Source: an uncultured Pelagibacteraceae bacterium
GTDB lineage: Bacteria > Pseudomonadota > Alphaproteobacteria > Pelagibacterales > Pelagibacteraceae
Direction: 5' to 3'
Length of the DNA stretch: 37,607 nucleotides
Assembly (NCBI GenBank): GCA_902601235.1
Contig: CACKMG010000007.1
Location: 1 to 37,607 of the forward strand
A program made the translations under genes and the position numbers. The notes under the pieces were generated by a model. The model saw nothing but the letters and a program-made list of their open reading frames with translations, was not told the origin of the DNA and did no database searches. Below, in pieces: positions 1 to 11,541 of the stretch. The stretch's first letter is position 1, and each line of letters opens with the position of its first letter.

Positions 1-1709
1 TTTTTATATTCCACTGAAGTAGTTAGTAGTTCTTGGTGGTTACCTTCACCAATTACTTGACCGTTATTAATTACGTATATTTTATCAGAATTTAAAATCG
101 TAGAGAGTCTGTGAGCTATAACTATAGTTGTTCTGCCTTTTGTTAGATAAGTTATTGCTTTTTGAATCTTACTCTCTGTTTCAGCATCTAAAGAAGATGT
201 TGCTTCGTCCAATAATATAATTGGACTTTTTTTAAGTATTGCTCTTGCTATAGATAATCTTTGTTTTTCTCCACCAGATAATCTTATTCCATTTTCACCA
301 ATTAGTGTGTCATATTTTTTTGGAAGCTTTTCAATAAATTCGTCGGCAAATGAAAATTTTGCAGCTTCTTTTATTTCATTATCAGAAGCATCTAAATTAG
401 CATAGGCTATATTATTTCTAATACTGTCATCAAATAAAGTTGTTTCTTGGCTGACTAAAGAAATATTTTTTCTTAGTGAGGATAAAGTAGAACCATAAAT
501 TGATTGATTATCTATCTTAATGTCACCTTCACTAATATTATAAAATCTAGGAATTAGATTTAAAATAGTAGATTTTCCTGCACCACTTTGACCAACTAGT
601 GCAGTCATTTTTTCTCCAGGTAAATTAAGATTTATTTTATTAAGAATTTGATTTTCATTATTTTTATATTTAAAATCGACATTTTCAAATTTAATAGTAC
701 CGTTAGTTACATTTAAATTTTTTGCATTACTTTCATCCTTTACCTGTGGTAAATCATCTATGATTGGTAAAACATTTCTAGCACCTGCCAAACCTTGCTG
801 TATTGATATATTTAAAGTCGCTAAAGATCTTACTGGTTGATAGGCTAACATCATTGCAGCTAAAAATGAGAAAAAATTACTGACCTCAAGTTCATTTTTC
901 ATTATTAATTTTGCAGATACAAATATGATTATTGCTATCATAATGCCAGTAAGCGATTCCATTATTGGGGATGCTCTAACAAAAACAATAGCAATTTTTC
1001 TTTGTGTTTCTTTTAAGGTCTCAATAAACTCTCGAGATCTATTTTTTTCATATTCTTCTTTTTGAAAAATTTTAATTATTTTATGATTTTTGAAAATTTC
1101 AATTAGATATGAAGATAAAGTTCCAAGTTTATGCATTTGTTCAATTGAAACTTTCCCAATTCTTTTTCCAAGTGTTCTAGCTACGACACTTGCAAATGGT
1201 ATCATAATTATTGCAATTATGGATAGCTTCCAATTTTGATAAAACATTACAGACAACAAACCTATTAATGTAAGACTATCTTTAAATAAATTCAGTAAAG
1301 CAGTACTTATTAAATTAACTATTAAGTTTACGTCATTAAGTAAGTTACCAATAAACTGACCTGTGTGCTTTTCGTCAATTCTTTGAGTATCTGCTTTAAT
1401 TAGTGATGCGAACATATCATTTTGAAGATCTCTCTTTACATCTTCAGCTACACCAATCATGATAAATTTTGCAGAATAAAGTGAAATACCTTTAACAAAG
1501 AAAGCAATTATGATTAATAAGGGAATAATAAAAATTAATGTTTCAGATTTATTTATAAAAAGTTCTTTAATTGCTGGATCTAATAGATATGCTACAGACG
1601 ATGTACTGGCAGCTAATATTAAAGATAGAACAGCAGATATTAAAATTTTATTTAAATATTTTCTTGTATATTGCTTATAAAGCCGTATAAAAATTTCTTT
1701 ACTTTCCAT
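1..1709 (-). CDS. ABC transporter, ATP-binding/permease (MsbA/ABCB-type exporter), partial at window edge
   Basis: Not in the ORF track because it runs off the left edge. Reverse strand reads ATG at 1707-1709, a TM region, then Walker A (VGQSGAGKST-like, ~570-600) and the signature RLSGGEKQRLSIARA (~235-290). Confidence 0.9.
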   Translation of the reverse strand, partial: MESKEIFIRLYKQYTRKYLNKILISAVLSLILAASTSSVAYLLDPAIKELFINKSETLIFIIPLLIIIAFFVKGISLYSAKFIMIGVAEDVKRDLQNDMFASLIKADTQRIDEKHTGQFIGNLLNDVNLIVNLISTALLNLFKDSLTLIGLLSVMFYQNWKLSIIAIIMIPFASVVARTLGKRIGKVSIEQMHKLGTLSSYLIEIFKNHKIIKIFQKEEYEKNRSREFIETLKETQRKIAIVFVRASPIMESLTGIMIAIIIFVSAKLIMKNELEVSNFFSFLAAMMLAYQPVRSLATLNISIQQGLAGARNVLPIIDDLPQVKDESNAKNLNVTNGTIKFENVDFKYKNNENQILNKINLNLPGEKMTALVGQSGAGKSTILNLIPRFYNISEGDIKIDNQSIYGSTLSSLRKNISLVSQETTLFDDSIRNNIAYANLDASDNEIKEAAKFSFADEFIEKLPKKYDTLIGENGIRLSGGEKQRLSIARAILKKSPIILLDEATSSLDAETESKIQKAITYLTKGRTTIVIAHRLSTILNSDKIYVINNGQVIGEGNHQELLTTSVEYK

Positions 1710-1712
1710 AAT

Positions 1713-2576
1713 TTAAATTTTTCCTAAGATTAGACTTAAAGTGATTATAAACCCTAAACTGTTATTAGATTTAAAAATTTTATAACAATTTAGAGGATCA
1801 TTAAAATTCAACTTTTTAATTTGAACTAAGAAAATTTGAAAAAAAACTATCACCATCGATAGAAAAAATATTTTATTTAATTCCATCAAATAACCAACAA
1901 TTAATAAGCTTGTAAAAAAGATAGTGTAGGATGTGCATAAAAATATATGTGGGTTTTTTTTAAATTTTATTGAGGTTGATTTAAGTCCTATAATTTCATC
2001 ATCTTTAATATCTTGAAATCCATATATCGTGTCATATCCAAGTGTCCAAAATATGGCTCCAATATAAAAGATTATTGGGACAAGATTTATTTCATTATTT
2101 ATTGATGTCCAGCCAAGAATTAGGCCATAATTAAATGTAATTCCCAAAAAAAGCTGTGGCCAATAAGTAAAGCGTTTCATTAAAGGGTAAGTAAATGCTA
2201 ATGGCATTGATCCTAATGCTAAAAAAATAGTTAAATAATTAAAATTAATTAATACAAAAAAAGCTAGAAGACATAGAATTAAAGAATAAATTATTCCTAG
2301 CTTTACAGAAACTTTACCTGATGCAATTGGTCTACTTTTTGTTCTTAAAACCTTTTTATCAAAATTTCTGTCTATTATGTCATTTACAATACAGCCAGCA
2401 GATCTCATTAGGATTGCACCTAAAAGAAATAAAATTAAGTACAAAATATAAGTCGCTTTCTCCACTAAAAAATTAAACCCTAAAGTTAATCCCCAAGCAC
2501 ACGGCCAAAAAAGCAACATATATCCTATTGGTTTTTTAAATCTTGTAAGTTCAATGAATAAATTTATTTGGTTCAT
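1713..2576 (-). CDS. ubiA: 4-hydroxybenzoate polyprenyltransferase
   Basis: UbiA prenyltransferase motifs NDIIDRNFDKKVLRTKSRPIASG and GYDTIYGFQDIKDDEIIGLKSTS; multi-TM. Confidence 0.95.
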   Translation of the reverse strand: MNQINLFIELTRFKKPIGYMLLFWPCAWGLTLGFNFLVEKATYILYLILFLLGAILMRSAGCIVNDIIDRNFDKKVLRTKSRPIASGKVSVKLGIIYSLILCLLAFFVLINFNYLTIFLALGSMPLAFTYPLMKRFTYWPQLFLGITFNYGLILGWTSINNEINLVPIIFYIGAIFWTLGYDTIYGFQDIKDDEIIGLKSTSIKFKKNPHIFLCTSYTIFFTSLLIVGYLMELNKIFFLSMVIVFFQIFLVQIKKLNFNDPLNCYKIFKSNNSLGFIITLSLILGKI

Positions 2577-2586
2577 AAAAATTTAC

Positions 2587-2615
2587 TTGTAAATAACAAA
2601 GGCAACATTGATAAT
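2587..2615 (+). promoter_or_regulatory. Putative sigma70-type promoter for the DUF2721 gene
   Basis: TTGTAA (2587-2592), 17-nt spacer, GATAAT (2610-2615). The predicted TSS falls just before ATG 2629. Confidence 0.45.
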
Positions 2616-2628
2616 CAAACTGATTCGC

Positions 2629-3033
2629 ATGAATATCGACTATACAGTAACAGCACTAATGTTTCCTGCAATTCCTCTAATAATGGGAGTTTATAGTAAC
2701 AGATTTCATTCTTTAAGTGCTTTAATTAGAGAGCTTCATGATGAGCATGTTTATGAAAAACATGTTCCACCTGAATGGAAAAAGCAATTTATAAATTTAA
2801 GTGGAAGAATTACTTTGCTTAGATGGTCAATTATGTTTGGAGCATTTGGTTTTTTATTTAATATGCTAACAGTTTTAGCTCTTTACTTGAATGAGGTTTT
2901 TATAGCAAGATTGATTTTTGGATCTTGTTGTTTATCAATGATGATTTCAATAATTTTTTTTATAAGAGAAATTCATGTTTCAACAAATGCTCTAAGACTA
3001 CATATGTCAGATATGGATGTAAAAGTTGATTAA
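2629..3033 (+). CDS. DUF2721 family membrane protein
   Basis: MNIDYTVTALMFPAIPLIMGVYSNRFHSLSALIRELH resembles DUF2721. The track start (TTG 2608) overlaps the putative -10, so ATG 2629 is preferred. Confidence 0.75.
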   Translation: MNIDYTVTALMFPAIPLIMGVYSNRFHSLSALIRELHDEHVYEKHVPPEWKKQFINLSGRITLLRWSIMFGAFGFLFNMLTVLALYLNEVFIARLIFGSCCLSMMISIIFFIREIHVSTNALRLHMSDMDVKVD

Positions 3034-4001
3034 GGAATTATTACCGCAGGGCCAGTAAGTACTCTCGTCTCTAAATCTTTGTGTGCTTGAGCTGCGTCTT
3101 TAAGAGAGTATTTTCTTGAGATATCAACTTTGAACTTAGCAGATAAAATAGCATCAAAAACTTTTTTTGCTGATTCAACTAATTCTTCCCTCGTAACAGT
3201 GTAATGTGCAATAGATGGTCTTGTAAAAAATAATCCTTTGGCATTTATATCTTTTTTTACATCAATCGTATCGACATACCCTGAAGCATTTCCGAATGCC
3301 ACCATCATTCCTCTAATCTTTAATGTTTCAATTGACCCTTTGAATGTTTTAATACCAACACCATCATAGACTACGTCAATACTATTTTTACCTACAATTT
3401 TTTCAACTTCTTCTACAAAATTTTTTTCACTATAATTAATTACATGATGACAACCATTTTTTTTCGCTATCTCTTCTTTATCTTTTGAACCCACAGTTCC
3501 AATCACTTGTGCACCTAAGGCATTTGCCCATTGGCATAAAATTTGGCCAAGTCCACCTGCAGCAGCATGATATAAAACTTTGTCACCTTTTTTTAATGGA
3601 TATGCCCTATGTAGTAAATATTCTGCAGTAATTCCTTTTAAAGTAATACAAGACGCTACTTCATCAGAAACACCATCAGGGACAGATACCAATTTTTCTT
3701 CAGGCATTATTTGTTTTTCTGAATATGCTCCAATAGGCATCGAAGCATGAGTAATTCTATCACCAACTTTAAATAAATTAACTTCAGATCCAACTTTTTC
3801 GATAACACCACAGGCTTCAAGACCAATACCACTGGGTAGTGGAATAGGGTAAAGACCTGTTCGATGATAAACGTCTATAAAATTTAAACCGATTGACAAA
3901 TTTTTAATTAAAACCTCTTTTGGCCCAGGTTTTCCGATTTCCACATCCTTATAAACGAGAACCTCAGGTCCACCAAATTTTTCAATTAGTATTGATTTCA
4001 T
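3030..4001 (-). CDS. qor: Zinc-independent NADPH:quinone oxidoreductase (MDR family)
   Basis: GLNFIDVYHRTGLYPIPLPSGIGLEACGVIEKVG and HAAAGGLGQILCQWA are typical of Qor. Confidence 0.9.
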   Translation of the reverse strand: MKSILIEKFGGPEVLVYKDVEIGKPGPKEVLIKNLSIGLNFIDVYHRTGLYPIPLPSGIGLEACGVIEKVGSEVNLFKVGDRITHASMPIGAYSEKQIMPEEKLVSVPDGVSDEVASCITLKGITAEYLLHRAYPLKKGDKVLYHAAAGGLGQILCQWANALGAQVIGTVGSKDKEEIAKKNGCHHVINYSEKNFVEEVEKIVGKNSIDVVYDGVGIKTFKGSIETLKIRGMMVAFGNASGYVDTIDVKKDINAKGLFFTRPSIAHYTVTREELVESAKKVFDAILSAKFKVDISRKYSLKDAAQAHKDLETRVLTGPAVIIP

Positions 4002-4003
4002 AA

Positions 4004-4840
4004 CTATTTTACAAAAGTACCATTATGATAATCTTGAACAGCTTGCAAGATCTCAGCTTTTGTATTCATCACAAAAGGCCCACCTCTAGCTATTCTTTCA
4101 TTAATAGGTTTACCAGAAATAACTAAGAACTTTGCATTAGTTTGTGCTTTAACTTTTAAATTTTCACCTTTTGATAGCAAAATTAAAGTACTGCCTTTAA
4201 CTAAATCATGTTTTTTTTGACCAATTTTTATTTCACCATCAATTAAATAAATAAATGTATTATGAGCAGATGGCAGACTGTAACTAAATTCCTTTTCTTT
4301 TTTCAATTCTACATCAAAATAAGTTGGCTCAACATTGTGACCTTTAATAGGACCCTCGGCTTTTTCAAATTTACCAGCTATAACCTTTACTTGTTTTTCT
4401 GAGTCCTTGTGCATACTCATTTTGTCTGCATCAATATAAATATATTCTGGTTTACTCATTTTTAATTTTGCTGGCATGTTTATCCATAATTGAAATCCAT
4501 GAAGTTTGCCTTCTTTCATCGCTGGCATTTCTGAATGGATAATACCGCTTCCAGTTTTCATCCACTGAACATCGCCTGCAGTCATCCTCCCTTCACCACC
4601 AGTACTATCTTTATGTTCAAAATCTCCCGCAAGCATGTAAGTAACTGTTTCAATACCCCTATGAGGATGGGGAGGAAAGCCTGCAATATAATCTTCACTA
4701 TTTTCAGAGCCAAATTCATCTAACATTAAAAATGGATCAAAATAATTAGGCTCAACACCAATGCTTCTTTTTAACTTTACTCCTGCACCATCTGAAGCGG
4801 GGATAGGATCTATAATTTGTTTCACTTCAATATTTTTCAT
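4004..4840 (-). CDS. Pirin family protein
   Basis: PHPHRGIETVTYMLAGDFEHKDSTGGEGRMTAGDVQWMKTGSGIIHSEMP pirin cupin motif. Confidence 0.95.
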   Translation of the reverse strand: MKNIEVKQIIDPIPASDGAGVKLKRSIGVEPNYFDPFLMLDEFGSENSEDYIAGFPPHPHRGIETVTYMLAGDFEHKDSTGGEGRMTAGDVQWMKTGSGIIHSEMPAMKEGKLHGFQLWINMPAKLKMSKPEYIYIDADKMSMHKDSEKQVKVIAGKFEKAEGPIKGHNVEPTYFDVELKKEKEFSYSLPSAHNTFIYLIDGEIKIGQKKHDLVKGSTLILLSKGENLKVKAQTNAKFLVISGKPINERIARGGPFVMNTKAEILQAVQDYHNGTFVK

Positions 4841-4876
4841 AGAACTTAAATAATAATTTTAATGCTTAATTCAATA

Positions 4877-5245
4877 TTACTTTTTATCTAGGCAATAGCC
4901 TTTTGCTCCATTAACTACTAAAAATAAAAAACCACCAGCTAAGGCAATGTTTTTTAAGAAAGCAGTAAGTTGCATTTGATCACTAAAATCATTATGAAAT
5001 ATTACGGCAGTTGCAATGCAAAATAAACTCAAAGCTGCTGCAGCTATTCTAGTTTGATAACCAATAATAATTAAGATTGGTCCAACAATTTCAAGAATTA
5101 TGGCTGGAAAAATTAGAATACCTGGCAGACCAAAGCTTTCCATCCAACCAACAGTTCCCTCATAATTATTAATCTTAAAGATACCATTTAAAAGAAATAA
5201 AATTGAAATTGAAATTCTTGCAATTAAATCAAAAATTTTTGTCAT
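4877..5245 (-). CDS. DoxX family membrane protein
   Basis: Four-TM, ~122 aa, ILFLLNGIFKI...GLPGILIFPAIILEIVGPILIIIGYQTR typical of DoxX. Confidence 0.85.
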   Translation of the reverse strand: MTKIFDLIARISISILFLLNGIFKINNYEGTVGWMESFGLPGILIFPAIILEIVGPILIIIGYQTRIAAAALSLFCIATAVIFHNDFSDQMQLTAFLKNIALAGGFLFLVVNGAKGYCLDKK

Positions 5246-5258
5246 AACTATTTATATA

Positions 5259-5921
5259 TTAAAATTTATTTAATAATCCAGATAAATCTTCTATTTCAAT
5301 ATTTGCCTTAAAATCTAAATTATCAAAAATATTATTATTTCTATTTACCCAGATAGATTGATAACCATAATTTCCACCACCAGATACGTCCCAAGTATTT
5401 GCACTTAAGAAAGCAACTTCATTTTTTTCAATTTTATATTTTTTTATAGGTATGTCATAAACTTTTGAATGTGGTTTATAAACTCCTACTTCTTCAATAG
5501 AAAAAATATCATCAAATAAATTTTCTAAATTATTACTTTTGACTAATTCATTTAGCAATGAAGGAGTTCCATTTGAAAGAATTGATAATTTAAATTTTTT
5601 TTCTTTTAAGGCTTTTAAAGTTTCTGGAACCTCTTTGTAGGGTGATAAGATTTTATATAAGTTAAGCAATTCATTTTTCATTGAAAGATCTATATTAAAA
5701 GCTTTCATTGATTTATCTAAACTATCTTCAGTAATTTGCCAAAAATCTTTATGTCTTTCCATCAGACTTCGAAGCCAAGTATATTCTAGTTGAGTGGTTC
5801 TCCAAAAATTTGCAAAAGACTCCCATTTGTCTCCGATTTTATCTTTGCATTTCTCAGCAGCAGAATTAACATCAAACAATGTGCCATAAGCATCAAAAAT
5901 TATTGCTTTAATATTTTTCAT
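5259..5921 (-). CDS. Haloacid dehalogenase, type II (L-2-haloacid dehalogenase family)
   Basis: IIFDAYGTLFDV; FWRTTQLEYTWLRSLMERHKDFW; LSNG; YKPHSKVY; SANTWDVSGGGNYGYQSIWVNR. Confidence 0.88.
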   Translation of the reverse strand: MKNIKAIIFDAYGTLFDVNSAAEKCKDKIGDKWESFANFWRTTQLEYTWLRSLMERHKDFWQITEDSLDKSMKAFNIDLSMKNELLNLYKILSPYKEVPETLKALKEKKFKLSILSNGTPSLLNELVKSNNLENLFDDIFSIEEVGVYKPHSKVYDIPIKKYKIEKNEVAFLSANTWDVSGGGNYGYQSIWVNRNNNIFDNLDFKANIEIEDLSGLLNKF

Positions 5922-5938
5922 AAATTAACTTAACATAA

Positions 5939-6640
5939 ATGAGTAATATTAGATTATTTTTTTCAGACACATTATCATTGGATATGATAGATAAACTGGA
6001 TAAGTCTCAATCATATTATCTGACTAAAGTGATGAGACTAAAGGAAAATGAATTTTTTTCTCTATTTAATGGTAATGGCGAATGGGAAACAAAAGTTCTA
6101 GGAGTAACGAAAGGTATTGTTGAATTTAAAACTGTTAAACAATTAAGAAAGAAAGAAAGTTCAAAAGAATTATGGCTAGCATTTTCTCCAATTAAAACAA
6201 ACTATCAAAATTTTATGATTCAAAAAGCAACAGAACTAGGAGTAACAAAATTCTTACCCATTATTTTTGATAGAACAGTTGTGAGAAAAATTAATAACGA
6301 GCGTTTAGAAAAAATAGCTATTGAAGCAAGTGAGCAATCAAATCGTCTAAATGTTCCCAAAATAGAGAAAGCTCAAAATTTAAAAAATTTTCTAAAATTA
6401 AATTCAATGGATTTAATTTTTACTGATTTAAATTCAGACAATAAAAAAATTGATAAATCAAAGTTAACAGACAAACCTATTTGTATTATAATAGGTCCAG
6501 AAGGTGATTTTTCAGAGGCTGAAAGAGAGCAGATTCTCTCTTTTAAAGGTGTTCAGCCTCTTAAAATTAATGAGAATATTTTAAGATCTGAAACAGCAGT
6601 GATATCCGCTATTTCGATCATAAATTATGTGATTAATTGA
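5939..6640 (+). CDS. rsmE: 16S rRNA (uracil(1498)-N(3))-methyltransferase
   Basis: RLFFSD..., KATELGVTKFLPI, ERLEKIAIEASEQSNR, IIGPEGDFSEAE, LRSETAVISA. Confidence 0.95.
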   Translation: MSNIRLFFSDTLSLDMIDKLDKSQSYYLTKVMRLKENEFFSLFNGNGEWETKVLGVTKGIVEFKTVKQLRKKESSKELWLAFSPIKTNYQNFMIQKATELGVTKFLPIIFDRTVVRKINNERLEKIAIEASEQSNRLNVPKIEKAQNLKNFLKLNSMDLIFTDLNSDNKKIDKSKLTDKPICIIIGPEGDFSEAEREQILSFKGVQPLKINENILRSETAVISAISIINYVIN

Positions 6641-6701
6641 TAAATTGTCGCGAAAACTAAAGTGTAATTTTTATAAAAGAGCTTTATATAGCTATTAAAA
6701 A

Positions 6702-9151
<2,450 letters not shown>

Positions 9152-9168
9152 AACAAAAGCTAAAAAGT

Positions 9169-10083
9169 TTGATGGATAATTCAAAGTTAAAAAAAAGAAA
9201 TTTATCACAAGAAGATTTATTTAATTTCTCAGAGTTATTTAAATTGATGAAGCCAAGAGTTATGTCTTTGGTGATTTTTACATGTGCAGTTGGTTTGTTA
9301 ACTGCACCAAATCTCGTTTCAACAAAAGATGCAGTTATTGGTATTTTATTAGTTTCTTTAGGAGCCGGTGCAGCAGGAGCATTAAATATGTGGTATGAGT
9401 CGGATCTTGATGCTTTGATGACTAGAACTTGTTTAAGACCTATACCAACAGGAAAGGTTAACAGAAATCAAGCTTTTATATTTGGAGTCACTTTATCGAT
9501 TGTTTCAGTATTAGCATTAGATTATTTTACTAATAGAATTTCAGCAGCAATATTACTTTTAACAATTTTGTTTTATGTTTTTGTTTATACAATCTGGCTG
9601 AAGAGACGTACACCACAAAATATTGTCATTGGTGGGGCTGCTGGAGCATTTCCTCCTGTGATTGGATGGACAATTGCTACCGGCTCAATTTCGATCGAAC
9701 CATTGGCCTTCTTTTTAATAATATTTTTTTGGACTCCTTCACACTTTTGGGCTTTAAGTTTGTATAAATCGGATGATTATAAAAAAGCTAATATCCCGAT
9801 GCTTCCTTTAACAAATGGAGTTCAAAGCACAAAAATAAATATATTTGTTTACTCACTATTAATGCTTCCAGTTATAATTTTTCCATATTTAATAAGTTTT
9901 GTTGGATTAACTTTTTTAGTCCCATCATTATTATTAACATTCTATTATAATTTTTTATGCTACGAGTTATACAATTATAAGAAAAATAAGTTTAATCCTA
10001 AAAAGGCAAAATCAATATTTGGATATTCAATACTTTATTTATTTTTAATTTTTGTTCTTTTTCTGATAGATAAAATATTATGA
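9169..10083 (+). CDS. ctaB: Protohaem IX farnesyltransferase
   Basis: LMKPRVMSLVIFTCAVGL, NMWYESDLDALMTRTCLRPIPTGK, HFWALSLYKSDDYKKANIPMLP. Confidence 0.97.
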   Translation: MMDNSKLKKRNLSQEDLFNFSELFKLMKPRVMSLVIFTCAVGLLTAPNLVSTKDAVIGILLVSLGAGAAGALNMWYESDLDALMTRTCLRPIPTGKVNRNQAFIFGVTLSIVSVLALDYFTNRISAAILLLTILFYVFVYTIWLKRRTPQNIVIGGAAGAFPPVIGWTIATGSISIEPLAFFLIIFFWTPSHFWALSLYKSDDYKKANIPMLPLTNGVQSTKINIFVYSLLMLPVIIFPYLISFVGLTFLVPSLLLTFYYNFLCYELYNYKKNKFNPKKAKSIFGYSILYLFLIFVLFLIDKIL

Positions 10084-10205
10084 TAACCCCAGATAAAAAA
10101 ACAAAAAAAAAAAATAAAATTACGGCACTTGCAATTATTGCTTTTATGATTTTTCTTTTCTTTTTTACTTTATATAATACAGGAGTATTTGATAGAGCTA
10201 TATGA
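10080..10205 (+). CDS. Small single-TM protein (41 aa) in the oxidase operon; CoxF-like position
   Basis: Read by eye, not in the track: MITPDKKTKKKNKITALAIIAFMIFLFFFTLYNTGVFDRAI*. ATGA overlaps with the ctaB stop (10080-10083) and with the ctaG start (10202-10205). Confidence 0.8.
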   Translation: MITPDKKTKKKNKITALAIIAFMIFLFFFTLYNTGVFDRAI

Positions 10206-10735
10206 TTGAAAGAAAAAAATTAACCCCAATAGTCTTGGCTGGTATTTTTGTTTTAATGCTAGGCTTATCTTATGCAGCAGTGCCATTATATGACCTTTTT
10301 TGCCGGGTTACTGGTTTTGGTGGAACTACTCAAGTATCGAACAATGCACCAAAAATAGTATTAGATAAAGTGGTCAGTGTGAGATTTGATACTAACGTAA
10401 ATAATTTACCATGGGATTTTAAAGCTAAATCAAATGTTATTGATGTAAAAGTTGGTCAAGTTAATAAAATAGAATTTGAAGTAATTAATTATAGTGACGA
10501 ACCAACAGCTGGAGTAGCAAGTTTTAATGTTTCACCAACTGGCTTTGGGAAATATTATAGTAAATTAGGTTGTTTTTGTTTTGAAAAACAGGAATTAAAA
10601 GCTGGTGAAAAAGCAACTTATGTTATGACTTTTTATTTAGACCCCGAAATGGTCAATGATCCTGCTGTGAAAAATTTAGAAGATGTAACTATGTCGTATA
10701 CTTTTTTCTCGACAGATTACTATAAACAATCATAA
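10202..10735 (+). CDS. ctaG: Cytochrome c oxidase assembly protein Cox11/CtaG
   Basis: YAAVPLYDLFCRVTGFGGTTQ, CFCFEKQ, MTFYLDPEMVNDPAVKNLEDVTMSYTFF. Confidence 0.97.
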   Translation: MIERKKLTPIVLAGIFVLMLGLSYAAVPLYDLFCRVTGFGGTTQVSNNAPKIVLDKVVSVRFDTNVNNLPWDFKAKSNVIDVKVGQVNKIEFEVINYSDEPTAGVASFNVSPTGFGKYYSKLGCFCFEKQELKAGEKATYVMTFYLDPEMVNDPAVKNLEDVTMSYTFFSTDYYKQS

Positions 10736-10744
10736 TCCAAAAAA

Positions 10745-11533
10745 ATGTCAGCTGAAAAAAAACACGATTATCACCTTGTAGATCCAAGTCCCTGGCCAAT
10801 CTATACTTCTTTCTCATGCTTGGTTTTAGCGTTGGGTGCAGTTTATTATATGCATGCAGATGTATCTTGGGGTATGTATTTAGGGTTAGCTCTATTAATT
10901 TATGGAGCTTACATGTGGTTTAGAGATGTTGTCATTGAAGCTGAGCATCAAGGACATCATACTCCAGTTGTTCAGATACACCATCGTTATGGAATGACAT
11001 TATTTATTGCTTCAGAGGTTATGTTTTTTGTTGCATGGTTTTGGGCTTATTTTGATATAAGTCTTTTTCCTAATGAATTTGTTGGAAATGTATGGCCGCC
11101 AAAGGATATCGAAACTTTTGATCCTTGGGATATTCCATTGATCAATACATTAATATTATTATTGTCAGGAACAACCGTTACTTGGTCTCATCATGCCCTT
11201 TTAGAAGATGATAGGAAAAGTTTTATAAACGGATTAATCTTAACAGTAATTTTAGGAGTTTGTTTTACAGCTTTGCAAGCTTATGAATATCATCATGCAA
11301 CATTTGCTTTCTCAGATCATATTTATGGATCAGTATTTTATATGGCAACAGGTTTTCATGGTTTCCATGTTATTGTAGGAACAATTTTTTTAGCAGTATG
11401 TTTGTGGCGTGGAAAATTAGGTCACTTCAACAAGGACCATCATTTTGGTTTCGAGGCTGCAGCTTGGTATTGGCATTTTGTAGATGTAGTATGGCTTTTT
11501 TTATTTGCTGCCATATATATTTGGGGAAGTTAA
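10745..11533 (+). CDS. coxC: Cytochrome c oxidase subunit III
   Basis: HHRYGMTLFIASEVMFFVAWFWAYF, TGFHGFHVIVGTIFL, AAAWYWHFVDVVWLFLF. Confidence 0.98.
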   Translation: MSAEKKHDYHLVDPSPWPIYTSFSCLVLALGAVYYMHADVSWGMYLGLALLIYGAYMWFRDVVIEAEHQGHHTPVVQIHHRYGMTLFIASEVMFFVAWFWAYFDISLFPNEFVGNVWPPKDIETFDPWDIPLINTLILLLSGTTVTWSHHALLEDDRKSFINGLILTVILGVCFTALQAYEYHHATFAFSDHIYGSVFYMATGFHGFHVIVGTIFLAVCLWRGKLGHFNKDHHFGFEAAAWYWHFVDVVWLFLFAAIYIWGS

Positions 11534-11541
11534 GTTGATCT

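Noticed and set aside
4535-4723. Plus ORF 62 aa
   Set aside because: Lies antisense within pirin; no recognisable domain.
6641-6701. Possible hairpin/promoter TATAAA-AGAGC-TTTATA upstream of coxB
   Set aside because: Short AT-only arms; no convincing -35/-10 pair with correct spacing; expected by chance in this composition.
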